Assembly: GCA_019694315.1 (NCBI GenBank)
Contig: JAIBCE010000045.1
Coordinates: forward strand, 1-34,141
Source of the DNA: Sandaracinaceae bacterium
Lineage (GTDB): Bacteria; Myxococcota_A; Polyangia; Polyangiales; Sandaracinaceae
Length of the DNA stretch: 34,141 nt
Reading direction: 5' to 3'
Shown here: in pieces, positions 1 to 7,933 of the stretch
Numbering within the stretch: the stretch's first letter is position 1
How the letters are laid out: every line of letters starts with the position of its first letter
The notes under the pieces: generated by a model
What the model was told of the DNA's origin: nothing
What the model saw: only the letters and a program-made list of their open reading frames with translations
The model's database searches: none
Program-made: the position numbers and the translations under genes

Positions 1-33
1 ATCAGCAGCGATGCGCGCCTCGCGCACGTCACG

Positions 34-1962
34 TCATCGGTCCCCCGCGATCGAGAGCGCCGCGATCGAGGCGAGCGTCATGATCGGCAGCTGCGGGTTC
101 ACGCCGAGGTTGCCCGGGAACACGCTCGAGTCGGCCACGTAGAGGCCGCGCACGGCGTGGTGCTGGAAGTCGGGCCCCACGACCGAGCGTGACGGATCGG
201 TGCCCATGCGCGTCGTGCCGAAGAGGTGCGTCATGCTCATCGCGTACGCGCGCGGCGAGAGCGGTCCTTCACGCTCGAAGCGCGCCATCGTCTCGCGGTC
301 GCGCACGATCGGTGCGAAGCCCGGCGTGCCCGGATAGACCTCCTCGGCGCCAGCGGCGAGGAAGAGATCGCCCATGACGCGCACGGCGCGGCGCGCGCGC
401 TCCACGTCGCGATCCGCGAGCGAATAGAGCACCTGCGGGCGACCGTTCACGAGCATCACGCGTCCCTCGCCCTCGGCGCGGAGCGCGGTGCCCCACACCG
501 CGAAGCGATCGATCGACGCGAGCCTCGGCGCGAGCGCGCTGCCGTAGCCAGGCACGCGGCTCGCGAGGATCGAGAGATCGAAGCCCAGCGCCTCCACCTT
601 GAGGCCCTCGCCGCGCAGGCCCACCACCTCGTGGCCCTGCGTGGCGCCGCGGAAATTCGTGATCGCATCGGGGAAGCGTGCGGTCACCGACACGCCTGGG
701 TGCGCGCTCAGATGCTGGCCCACGGGCCCGTGGTGGATGCCGCTCGCCAAGAGCAACGCGGGTGTGCCGATCGCGCTCGCGGCGAGCACCACGGCCTTCT
801 TCGCGAGCACGTCGTAGCGCGCGCCCCCGGCGCTCGTGCCCGCCACACCGATCGCCCTGGCGCCGTCATGGAGCACGCGATCGACGCGCATGCCTGCGAG
901 GATGCGCGCGCCGTCGTTCTTCGCGTCGACGAGGAGGTTGCGATCCACCGAGAGCTTGGCGCCGTGCGGACAGCCCTGGAGGCATCGGCCGCTGCCCTTG
1001 CAGCCGACCACGTTGCGCGCGATCGGCCGGCTCGCGATCGAGAGCGCCGCGGCGCCCTTGGCGAGGCGGAGGTTCTTCTCGCCCGCGATCGCGTCGTCGG
1101 TGGGCGTCACGCCGAGGCGCGCGAAGAGCGCGTCTTCGTGTGCGCGCAGGCGCGAGAGCTCGAAGACCGGCGCGAGGCCTCGATCGCTCGCGATCCACGT
1201 CTCGAGCGTCTCCTCGGAGAAGCGCCAGCTGATCGCGCCGTTCACCACGCTCGTGCCGCCCACGGCCACGCCCTGGAGGAACGGCATCGGGCTCGTGCCG
1301 AGGGCCATCGAGGTGCCCATCTCGCGGTAGAGGCGCGCCATGGACTGCAGTCCCGAGGCGACGAAGGCCTCCGGACGCGCCTCGAAGCCTTCTTCGAGCA
1401 CCACCACGTCGAGGCCTCGCGCCGCGAGCGCGCGCGCCACGGTCGCGCCCGCGGGACCGCTGCCCACGATCACCACGTCGCAGTCGAACGAGCGCGGGCG
1501 ATCGAGCGTGCGGCCGTCGAGGTGCACGAGATCGCTCGCGTTCGAGTCGTGGGCCGCGTGGGCGTCGTGCGCGCGCGGTGCGTCCACGTCGGCGCCTGCG
1601 CGGCGACGGACCTCGGGATCCTCGTAGTACGCGAAGGTCGCGAGGATCTTGAGCGTGGAGAGGATCTGTCGCGCGAGGTAGCTCTCTTGGCGCGAGAGCG
1701 CGTCGATCGCGGCGATCCGCGCGGTGCGATCGAGGCGATGGAGCGGACGACCGTGCGTGGGAAGCGTCGCGAGATCGGCCGCGAGGATCATCCCACGCAG
1801 GCCCGGCGAGAATTGCGGGCCCGGGGCCGTGTCGATCGCGCGATAGAAGCTCGCCTTGTCGACCGAGGCGAAGCTCGGCAGGCCGTGCGCCTCGAGCGGC
1901 CCGAGGATCGCGTCGAAGAGGGCCTCGGCCCAGCGCTGCTCGCGCGGCGAGAGGGCGCTCAT
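34..1962 (-). CDS. GMC-family FAD-dependent oxidoreductase with N-terminal helical extension
   Basis: Predicted 642-aa flavoenzyme oxidising an alcohol or sterol-like substrate; the substrate cannot be read from sequence. The FAD dinucleotide motif GSGPAGA is at residues 167-173 and is followed by VVLEEG and by GGTSVVNGAISWR around 235-247. A cysteine cluster C-x5-C-x3-C lies at 321-331. The C-terminus has HLFGTTRMGTDP (His579) and the GMC signature GNLGVNPQLPIMTLA near 618-632. Residues 1-125 precede the flavin domain and resemble the small helical subunit (gluconate 2-dehydrogenase subunit 3 type) that partners some GMC enzymes, here fused. The start chosen is the ATG that overlaps the stop of the upstream gene by 4 bp; the reading frame stays open upstream but that part is low-complexity Arg-rich shadow. 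No signal peptide is seen, so cytoplasmic is likely. Family call is firm; function is not. Confidence 0.92.
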   Translation of the reverse strand: MSALSPREQRWAEALFDAILGPLEAHGLPSFASVDKASFYRAIDTAPGPQFSPGLRGMILAADLATLPTHGRPLHRLDRTARIAAIDALSRQESYLARQILSTLKILATFAYYEDPEVRRRAGADVDAPRAHDAHAAHDSNASDLVHLDGRTLDRPRSFDCDVVIVGSGPAGATVARALAARGLDVVVLEEGFEARPEAFVASGLQSMARLYREMGTSMALGTSPMPFLQGVAVGGTSVVNGAISWRFSEETLETWIASDRGLAPVFELSRLRAHEDALFARLGVTPTDDAIAGEKNLRLAKGAAALSIASRPIARNVVGCKGSGRCLQGCPHGAKLSVDRNLLVDAKNDGARILAGMRVDRVLHDGARAIGVAGTSAGGARYDVLAKKAVVLAASAIGTPALLLASGIHHGPVGQHLSAHPGVSVTARFPDAITNFRGATQGHEVVGLRGEGLKVEALGFDLSILASRVPGYGSALAPRLASIDRFAVWGTALRAEGEGRVMLVNGRPQVLYSLADRDVERARRAVRVMGDLFLAAGAEEVYPGTPGFAPIVRDRETMARFEREGPLSPRAYAMSMTHLFGTTRMGTDPSRSVVGPDFQHHAVRGLYVADSSVFPGNLGVNPQLPIMTLASIAALSIAGDR

Positions 1963-2531
1963 CGCGACACCGCCGGCATCGTGCGCACGAGCGCGGGCAC
2001 GTCGTCGAGGCGGTGGTCGCGCTCGAGCGTGAAGTAGGTCGGCGTCTCGACGCAGCGGCCGCCGATCACGAGGTAGCTCACGCCGAGGAGCGCGTCGTGG
2101 TCCCCGGCGCTCAGCGCCACGAGCGGATCCTTCACGAGGCGCTGCTGAGGAGGATTCGGCGCGCGGCCGTAGTCGATCACGAGCCCACGATCGAAGCCCT
2201 CCGGCATGGGCACGCCGGCAGGTCCGATCACCTCGTAGGGCCACTCGATCACGGGCTGCCCGTGCCTTCGCTTGGGCCGGCTCGGCGCGTCGATGCCGTC
2301 TTGCTCGAGGCGCACGTTCCAGCCGAGGAGGCGCCCATCGGGGTGACGCCAGAAGGTCTTCTGGAAGGTCTTCCACGTGGCGAGCACCACGAGCTTCGGC
2401 AGGCCCAGGCTCGTGCCGCGGTACGCGTAGCCCTCGATCGCGGTGGGATCGACGGGGTGCCCCTCGACGATGCGGCGACGGAGCTCGTCGCGAGAGGCGG
2501 TGCGGAGAGAGCGGGCGATCGCGATCGACAT
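1959..2531 (-). CDS. Conserved small protein (DUF4334/GXWXG-like), partner of the GMC enzyme
   Basis: 190-aa soluble protein whose stop codon overlaps the start of the GMC oxidoreductase by 4 bp, so the two are translationally coupled. The first half carries a conserved-looking Y-R-G-T...W-K-T-F-Q-K-T-F segment and LLGWNVRLEQDG; the second half has VIDYGR, KDPLVALSAGD and YFTLERD. This arrangement recalls the GXWXG/DUF4334 lipocalin-like fold, but I place it there only tentatively. An upstream in-frame GTG would add 16 residues; the ATG at 2531 was preferred because the extension is unremarkable. No signal peptide or membrane helix. A role in handling the substrate of the GMC enzyme is inferred from the coupling alone. 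Confidence 0.75.
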   Translation of the reverse strand: MSIAIARSLRTASRDELRRRIVEGHPVDPTAIEGYAYRGTSLGLPKLVVLATWKTFQKTFWRHPDGRLLGWNVRLEQDGIDAPSRPKRRHGQPVIEWPYEVIGPAGVPMPEGFDRGLVIDYGRAPNPPQQRLVKDPLVALSAGDHDALLGVSYLVIGGRCVETPTYFTLERDHRLDDVPALVRTMPAVSR

Positions 2532-2605
2532 GCGGGAACAGAGTATGCCCGCACGCTCGCCCGCCCGCGCGCCCGACACGTGGCTCGCGGCGAGGGGGAT
2601 CTCGA

Positions 2606-3778
2606 TCAGTGCGAATGCGTCTGTTGCTGCATCTGCCGTCGCAGCTGCTCCATGACCTCCGGAGGAACCTCGTCCGAGCCACCCGTGCCCTGCGCGGAGG
2701 GGGGCGCCGCGGCCGCCTCCGCGGGCACGTCGATACCCTCGAGCAGCGCCGCGTCGCGCGACGAGAGCGCGTAGATCGTCTCGGTGCCGTCGCGCACGAC
2801 GTAGCGAGGTCCATCCGCGGCGTCGACAGGGCGACCGACGCGCAGGGTCTGCTCGACCTGGCTGTCATCGGGCCGACGCAAGACCCACGTGAGGTGCGGC
2901 GAGCTCGCGTCGATCCCCGCCTCTGCAGGCGTCATCCCCACGGGGCCGAGGGCGCGTGCGTGGAGCGCGCGCAGGTGCGAGGCGAGCTCCGCGATGCGCT
3001 CGATCGCGATCGGCTGGCGAGGCTGCGCTCCACGCGGTGCGCGGGGGATCGGCGCGAGCTGCCAGTGTCCCGTGCGCTCGTCCTGGCGGTACGTCCATGG
3101 CGCGTGCGCCCCCTCGAAGCGAAGCTCGACGAGCTCGCCGATCCTCGCGTACGAGAGCTCGGTCTCGCGCACGTCCTCCATGGCGCGCGCGTAGCTCCGC
3201 TGGGGCATCCACACGCGCAGCGCTCGCTCTTCCGCGCTCGTGGCGATCGGTGTGCCGCAGCCCTCGTCGAGGCCGACCCAGAGCGAGATGGGTGGCTCTG
3301 CGCCGCGCGCGACGACCACGGCGATTGTCCGCGCCGGCTCGAGCGTCGACCACGCGCCCACGCGCGCCTCGCACGCTTCCATCTCGCTCCGCAAGAGCTC
3401 GCCCTCGTCACCTTCGATCGCCGCAAGGCCCTCGTGGGCCACACGAAGCGCCAGCGAGAGGGCCTCGGGCACGGCCGCGAGGTCCTCGAGCAGATCGCTC
3501 GCCCACGTCTGTGAGGCCGGACCGCGCAGCGTACCCTCGAGCTGCCAGTGCTCCGCGTCGCGCGTCATGCGCAGCGTCTCACCACCAGGTCGGGTGAAGG
3601 TGATCGCGGTGACCTCCTCTGCGGCGAAGGAGGGCGGTGCCACCACATGGGGCTCCGCGGCCGGATCGTCGTGAGCCTCCGCTCGGTCGTCGGCGCTCGA
3701 TGTGGACACGTTCGCGGCCTGACCCCCACAGCCCGTCGCGACCCACGCCACGAGCGCCACCCACGTCACTTGCCTCAT
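2606..3778 (-). CDS. DUF4340-like lipoprotein
   Basis: 390-aa predicted lipoprotein: a short hydrophobic leader ends in ATGC with the lipidation cysteine at residue 17, followed by an acidic Ser/Asp/Ala-rich tether. The body has alternating beta-strand segments such as ITFTRPGGETLRMTRDAEHWQLEG and a second repeat ending in ETIYALSSRDAALLEGID, the pattern of DUF4340 domains (strand-rich repeats of the type '...W.l..P....a......l...'). The C-terminus is Gln/His-rich. The ATG has a GGAGAG ribosome site about 8 nt upstream, which decides the start over the long upstream open frame. DUF4340 proteins often accompany gliding-type ABC transporters, but no such transporter is present here. Transcribed divergently from the molybdoenzyme across 129 bp. 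Confidence 0.85.
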   Translation of the reverse strand: MRQVTWVALVAWVATGCGGQAANVSTSSADDRAEAHDDPAAEPHVVAPPSFAAEEVTAITFTRPGGETLRMTRDAEHWQLEGTLRGPASQTWASDLLEDLAAVPEALSLALRVAHEGLAAIEGDEGELLRSEMEACEARVGAWSTLEPARTIAVVVARGAEPPISLWVGLDEGCGTPIATSAEERALRVWMPQRSYARAMEDVRETELSYARIGELVELRFEGAHAPWTYRQDERTGHWQLAPIPRAPRGAQPRQPIAIERIAELASHLRALHARALGPVGMTPAEAGIDASSPHLTWVLRRPDDSQVEQTLRVGRPVDAADGPRYVVRDGTETIYALSSRDAALLEGIDVPAEAAAAPPSAQGTGGSDEVPPEVMEQLRRQMQQQTHSH

Positions 3779-3907
3779 GCGGCGACTCTCCGGCGGCCCA
3801 CTCTCGCAGTCAACCGCGCCGAGGGCCTGGCGATCGCGCCGTGGGAACGCTCGCGCGCGCATTTGGCTACGATGGTCGTTTCGGAGGCCGCGCTCGCGGA
3901 GGCAGAG

Positions 3908-6082
3908 ATGACCCGACGACACGTCGCCACATGCACGCTGTGTGAGGCCGCTTGCGGCATCGTCGTCGAGACCGACGGCGAGCGCGTCGTCTCGATCCGT
4001 GGCGACCACGACGATCCGGCCTCGCGCGGCTACGTGTGCCCCAAGGCGCACGCCATGGGCGAGCTCCATCACGATCCCGATCGTCTCCGTCGTCCGCTCG
4101 TACGAGACGGGGCGGGCTTTCGCGAGGCGAGCTGGGACGAGGCGCTGCGCCTCGCGATCGAGGGCTTCGCGCGCGTCCGTCGCGAGCACGGGCGCGACGC
4201 GATGGCCGTCTATTACGGCAATCCCGTGGCCCACAACCTCGGCCTCATCACGCACGGCATGCCGCTGACGCGGCTGCTCCGCACGAGGAACGTCTGCTCC
4301 GCGAGCTCGACCGATCAGGCGCCGCAGATGCTCGCGGCCGAGAAGATGCTCGGCCACGTCGGCATGATCCCCGTGCCCGATCTGGATCGCACCGAGCTCC
4401 TCCTGATCGTCGGCGCCAACCCGCTCGTGTCGAACGGCTCGCTCCTCAACGCGCCCGACATGAAGCGGCGCCTCCGCGAGCTCCGCGCGCGCGGCGGCAA
4501 GGTGATCGTGATCGACCCGCGGCACACCGAGACTGCCCAGGCCGCCGACGAGCACGTCTTCGTGCGCCCCGGTACCGACGCGCTCGTCCTGCTCGCGATG
4601 ATCCACGCGCTCGTCGAGGCGGGCCTCGTGCGCCTCGGCAGGCTCGCGCCGCACGTCGAGGGGCTCGAGACCCTCGAGGCGCTCGCGCGCGCGTTCTCTC
4701 CCTCGCGCGTGGCCGCACGCACCGGCGTGCCCGCGGAGACGATCACGCGGATCGCTTACGAATTCGGGCGTTCTCGACGCTCCGTCGCCTACGGGCGGCT
4801 CGGCGCGTGCACGCAGGAGCACGGCACGCTCGCCTCGTGGCTGATCATGGCCTTGAACGTCGTGTGCGCTCGGCTCGACGAGGTGGGCGGCGCGATGTTC
4901 ACGACGCCCGCGGTCGATCCCTTGGACGTGCTGCGGCTGGCGGGCATGTCGAGCGGCTACGATCGCTGGCGGAGCCGCGTGCGAGGGCTGCCCGAGCTCA
5001 TGGGCGAGCTGCCGATCGCCACCCTCGCCGAGGAGATCGAGACCCCCGGCCGGGGCCAAGTCCGCGCCCTCCTCACGCTCGCGGGCAACCCCGCGCTCTC
5101 CGCGCCCAACGGGCCGCGCCTCGAGCACGCGCTCGGCACGCTCGAGCACGTGGTGTGCGTCGACGCGTTCCTCAACGAGACCACGCGGCACGCGCACGTG
5201 ATCCTGCCGCCGGTCTCGCCGCTCCAGCGCGCGCACTACGACCTCGCGCTCCACGTGTTCTCGGTGCGCAACGCTGCGAAGCACGCGCCGCCCGTGTTTT
5301 CGCGCGGCCCCGACGAGCGCCACGATTGGGAGATCCTCGCGCACCTCACCGCGGGCCTCGTCGTGCCCAAGGGCCTTCGCCACGCGTACCTCGCGGCCGC
5401 GCTGCGAGGCCCCGAGCCCATCGTCGATCTCGCGCTTCGGGCAGGGCCCCACGGCCTGCGAGGCCGACGCCTCTCGCTCCGCGTGCTCCGCGATCACCCG
5501 CACGGTCTCGATCTCGGTCCTCTCGAGGCGGGGCGTCTACCTGCGCGCCTCTACACACGCGATCGCCGCATCCACCTCGCTCCCTCGCTCTTCGTGCGCG
5601 AGGCCGAGGCGCTCGTCGCGAGCCTCGAGACGCCCGTGCCCGCGCTGGTCTTGATCGGACGAAGGCACCTCCGCAGCAACAACAGCTGGCTCCACAACGC
5701 GCCCGCGATGGTGAAGGGCCCAGCGCGCTGCACGCTGCTCGTGCACCCTGACGACGCGAAGGCGCGGGGGCTGAGGGAGGGCGCGCTCGTCGAGCTCTCG
5801 TCGCGCACCGGGCGCGTCACCGTGCCGATCGAGATCTCGAGCGAGGTGATGCCCGGCGTCGTGAGCCTGCCGCACGGCTGGGGTCACACGCGCGAGGCGA
5901 CGCGCCTCTCGGTGGCGCGCGCGCACGCGGGGGTGTCGGCGAACGACGTGACCGACGAGCGCTTCCTCGATCGTCTGAGCGGCAACGCGGCCTTCAACGG
6001 CGTGAGCGTGGAGCTCCGATCGCTCGGCGCTCCCTTGGACGTGGACACGCCCGAGGCCTCTGCCGCATCCTCCGACTCATGA
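3908..6082 (+). CDS. Molybdopterin (bis-MGD) oxidoreductase with N-terminal Fe4S4 site
   Basis: 724-aa member of the formate dehydrogenase/DMSO reductase superfamily. The N-terminal Fe4S4 ligands are C9-x2-C12-x3-C16 and C44 (in YVCPKA). Domain II/III landmarks include YYGNP (102-106), RNVCSASSTDQAP (127-138, where C130 or a neighbouring Ser could be the Mo ligand), IVGANPLVSNG, VIDPRHTETA and VRPGTDALVL. The C-terminal MGD-binding domain has RRHLRSNNSWLHNAP and LPHGWGH. There is no twin-arginine leader, so the enzyme should be cytoplasmic. The start at 3908 has GGAGG five bases upstream; an ATG at 3872 would add 12 residues without a better site. The end overlaps the next gene by 4 bp (ATGA). 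The substrate and electron acceptor are unknown and no redox partner subunit is adjacent. Confidence 0.93.
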   Translation: MTRRHVATCTLCEAACGIVVETDGERVVSIRGDHDDPASRGYVCPKAHAMGELHHDPDRLRRPLVRDGAGFREASWDEALRLAIEGFARVRREHGRDAMAVYYGNPVAHNLGLITHGMPLTRLLRTRNVCSASSTDQAPQMLAAEKMLGHVGMIPVPDLDRTELLLIVGANPLVSNGSLLNAPDMKRRLRELRARGGKVIVIDPRHTETAQAADEHVFVRPGTDALVLLAMIHALVEAGLVRLGRLAPHVEGLETLEALARAFSPSRVAARTGVPAETITRIAYEFGRSRRSVAYGRLGACTQEHGTLASWLIMALNVVCARLDEVGGAMFTTPAVDPLDVLRLAGMSSGYDRWRSRVRGLPELMGELPIATLAEEIETPGRGQVRALLTLAGNPALSAPNGPRLEHALGTLEHVVCVDAFLNETTRHAHVILPPVSPLQRAHYDLALHVFSVRNAAKHAPPVFSRGPDERHDWEILAHLTAGLVVPKGLRHAYLAAALRGPEPIVDLALRAGPHGLRGRRLSLRVLRDHPHGLDLGPLEAGRLPARLYTRDRRIHLAPSLFVREAEALVASLETPVPALVLIGRRHLRSNNSWLHNAPAMVKGPARCTLLVHPDDAKARGLREGALVELSSRTGRVTVPIEISSEVMPGVVSLPHGWGHTREATRLSVARAHAGVSANDVTDERFLDRLSGNAAFNGVSVELRSLGAPLDVDTPEASAASSDS

Positions 6083-6510
6083 GCTCCTTGGACTCCACTT
6101 CGGCCCGCCGTCGCGCCCTCCGTGCGGCGCGTGCGGTCACCTTCTCTGCCTCGATCGTCGGCCTCGCGGCCTGCGGTGGTGGCACCGACACTCCGGATGC
6201 AGCGCGCGAGGGCAGCGATGCATGCGCCTGTGGGTCCGACGCGCCCTCGATCGACGCGTTCGTCACGGGGGACGCGGCGAGCGATGCGCCCTCGACGAGC
6301 GACGCGCCTTCGACGAGCGACGCGCCCGTCGCCACGATGGATGCGCCCGTGTCCGACGACGCGTTCACGTTCGACGGAGGCTGCGGCCCCGCGGTGCCGC
6401 CCACCACGCAGGAGTGCTGCGTGCTCGCGGGCGGCTTCTGGGACGAGGCCACGATGTTCTGCGCCATCGCGGTGCCGGGTCCGTTCGTTCCGCCTGCGAT
6501 GGTGGGCTGA
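6079..6510 (+). CDS. Small Asp/Ala-rich lipoprotein with Cys4-VPGPFVPPA C-terminal module (copy 1)
   Basis: 143-aa predicted lipoprotein. An Arg-rich n-region and hydrophobic stretch end in LAAC, lipidation at C32. Residues about 33-105 form a low-complexity tether rich in SDAP and DAP repeats. The last 40 residues form a compact module: C-x10-CC-x13-C-x3-VPGPFVPP, then AMVG. The same module closes the next gene and the lipoprotein at 13136-13423. Four cysteines would suit two disulfides in an exported domain. The gene overlaps the molybdoenzyme stop by 4 bp and its own TGA overlaps the next ATG by one base, so all three are coupled. I know no named domain for this module. Lipoprotein call strong, function unknown. 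Confidence 0.85.
   Translation: MSSLDSTSARRRALRAARAVTFSASIVGLAACGGGTDTPDAAREGSDACACGSDAPSIDAFVTGDAASDAPSTSDAPSTSDAPVATMDAPVSDDAFTFDGGCGPAVPPTTQECCVLAGGFWDEATMFCAIAVPGPFVPPAMVG
6280..6333 (+). repeat. 18-bp tandem repeat coding for the SDAPST tether
   Basis: Roughly three near-identical 18-bp units beginning AGCGAYGCGCC inside the first small lipoprotein gene; they encode SDAPST, SDAPST and a diverged SDAPVA. Slippage here would change only tether length, not the cysteine module. Confidence 0.7.
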
Positions 6511-6857
6511 TGCGGGCGCGCCGGGCGCGGACCCTCGCGCTGCGCGCCGCGCAGGTCGCGTGCGGGCTCGTCACGAGCGCGTGCAGCACCGCGCCGGTGA
6601 CCGAGGACGCAGGCCTCGACGCGCTGGAGCTCGACGCCGCGCAGGACGCGGCCTTCGTGTACTACGAGAACGACGCGTTCCTCGACGCTCACTTCCCCGG
6701 CGACGCCGACTGTCGAGAGCTCATCCCGACCGACCGCGTGTGTTGCCTCCTCGGAGGGGGCGAGTGGTACGTCTACGATGGCGGCGGCGCCGAGTGCTTC
6801 GTGGGCGTGCCGGGTCCGTTCGTGCCGCCCGCCGATCGCAACGAGACCGAGGTCTGA
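6510..6857 (+). CDS. Small lipoprotein with Cys4-VPGPFVPPA C-terminal module (copy 2)
   Basis: 115-aa predicted exported protein. The ATG at 6510 shares a base with the previous stop (TGATG), which sets the start; the open frame continues upstream only as a shadow of copy 1. The leader ends in VTSAC (C25), a slightly non-standard lipobox with Thr at -3. After a short EDAGLDALELDAAQDA tether comes DAFLDAHFPGDAD and then the module C-x9-CC-x16-C-x3-VPGPFVPP followed by ADRNETEV. Aromatic residues (Y, W, Y, Y) fill the loop between the CC pair and the last Cys. It differs enough from copy 1 outside the module to be an old duplicate or a separate recruitment rather than a recent repeat. Confidence 0.82.
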   Translation: MRARRARTLALRAAQVACGLVTSACSTAPVTEDAGLDALELDAAQDAAFVYYENDAFLDAHFPGDADCRELIPTDRVCCLLGGGEWYVYDGGGAECFVGVPGPFVPPADRNETEV

Positions 6858-6885
6858 TCCGAGCGCTCGAACGAGGTCGAACACG

Positions 6886-7737
6886 ATGGGATTCCTGCGA
6901 CTGGGCCTGGGGAGCTCGCCCCTCCGCACCGAGCACGAGCGCCTCGTGCGCACTGCGCTCAAGCGCGGAGACGAGGCACCGGAGATCCCCGAAGGCGTGC
7001 GGCTCGAGGGCAGCTACTCCGCGCGAGCGATCGAGATCGCGCGCGAGGCCTGGCGCGCGCGGGCGCTCCACGAGCACCAGAGCGCCTGCGTGTTCTCGCG
7101 CCTCCTGCCGCAGCTCATCGAGGCCGAGGCGAGCGTCGAGTACAAGACCGTGGTGCTCCGCGCGGCGATGGACGAGATCCGTCACGCGAGCCTGTGTCTC
7201 GACCTCGTGCGCTACCTCGGCGGGGTGCCCGAGCTCGAGGCGGACCTCGTGACGCAGCCCCTGCCCGAGCACGCGGGGGCAAGCGCGCGCGAGCGCGTGC
7301 TCCGCAACGTGATCTTCGCGTCGTGCCTGAGCGAGACCATCAGCACGTCGCTGCTCGCCGAGGAGCGCGAGATGACGACGGAGCCGCGCATCCGTCGCGT
7401 GGTGGAGCAGCTCTCGGCCGACGAGATCCTCCACGCCAAGCTCGGCTGGGCCTTGCTGGGCGAGTGGCTGCCGAGCCTCACCGACGACGAGCGCGCGGGG
7501 CTCTGCCGCTATCTGCCGCTGGCGCTCGGGGCGATCGAAGAGAAGATGCTCGGCGCGATGCCGCTGCCGCCGCCCATCCCCGAGGCGCTGCGCGAGGAGC
7601 TCGCCGCGCTCGGTGCGGTCGATGGTCGTGACGGTCGTGAGATCCTCTACGCCGTGATCGAGGACGTGATCGTCCCGCGCTTCGAGGAGCTCGGGCTGCC
7701 GGGCAAGAAGTCCTGGGCCGAGAAGCGAGCAGCCTAG
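6886..7737 (+). CDS. Ferritin-like diiron protein
   Basis: 283-aa soluble helical protein with a complete diiron carboxylate ligand set read from the sequence: E63 (LHEHQSA), E97-x2-H100 (MDEIRHA), E150 (CLSETIS) and E180-x2-H183 (ADEILHA). This E / ExxH / E / ExxH order defines ferritin-like four-helix-bundle oxidases and oxygenases. The family is common in myxobacteria as 'ferritin-like domain-containing protein'; its reaction is not established. There is no signal peptide. The start has GAGG about 10 nt upstream and lies 28 nt after the second small lipoprotein, consistent with one operon from the molybdoenzyme onward. MiaE-like tRNA hydroxylase is a distant alternative, but length and motif spacing do not favour it. 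Confidence 0.88.
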   Translation: MGFLRLGLGSSPLRTEHERLVRTALKRGDEAPEIPEGVRLEGSYSARAIEIAREAWRARALHEHQSACVFSRLLPQLIEAEASVEYKTVVLRAAMDEIRHASLCLDLVRYLGGVPELEADLVTQPLPEHAGASARERVLRNVIFASCLSETISTSLLAEEREMTTEPRIRRVVEQLSADEILHAKLGWALLGEWLPSLTDDERAGLCRYLPLALGAIEEKMLGAMPLPPPIPEALREELAALGAVDGRDGREILYAVIEDVIVPRFEELGLPGKKSWAEKRAA

Positions 7738-7746
7738 AGAAGACGG

Positions 7747-7773
7747 GCGTGAGTCCATGCAATTGAGTCACGC
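7747..7773. terminator. Inverted repeat after the diiron gene (possible terminator)
   Basis: GCGTGAGTC and GAGTCACGC pair over 9 positions with one mismatch around a 9-nt loop, starting 10 nt after the diiron stop codon. There is no T-run, so it is either a Rho-assisted terminator or a protein site. Confidence 0.45.
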
Positions 7774-7801
7774 TCTAGGAAGAATCCGAAGCCGGAGGCA
7801 A

Positions 7802-7907
7802 GCGGGGCTGGGGCCCCGCGCGCAGGGAGCGAAGCGACCGAAGCGTCGCGGGAGGGGGGCCCCGGCGGATTCACTCCGACGGGGGGAGGGGCTGGCGACA
7901 GCCCCTC
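7802..7907. repeat. Cluster of three perfect inverted repeats in the spacer
   Basis: Within this GC-rich spacer are GCGGGGC/GCCCCGC with a TGGG loop (7802-7819), GCGAC/GTCGC with a 6-nt loop (7834-7849) and GAGGGGCT/AGCCCCTC with a 6-nt loop (7886-7907). The last ends about 15 nt before the expansin ribosome site. The stretch has no open frame of its own that looks coding and may be a dispersed REP-like element or a structured RNA leader. Confidence 0.5.
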
Positions 7908-7933
7908 ATGGCAACCTGATCTGAGGAGGACGC

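Noticed and set aside
226..2037. Long plus-strand open frame opposite the GMC gene
   Set aside because: Arg/His/Ala-rich composition with no motifs; a GC-driven shadow of the minus-strand enzyme.
1963..2868. N-terminal extension of the GMC oxidoreductase to 2868
   Set aside because: Arg-rich shadow sequence; the ATG at 1962 overlaps the upstream stop and begins the conserved part.
3872..3907. Earlier ATG for the molybdoenzyme
   Set aside because: GGAGG directly precedes the ATG at 3908 and the Fe-S motif sits at the usual distance from it.
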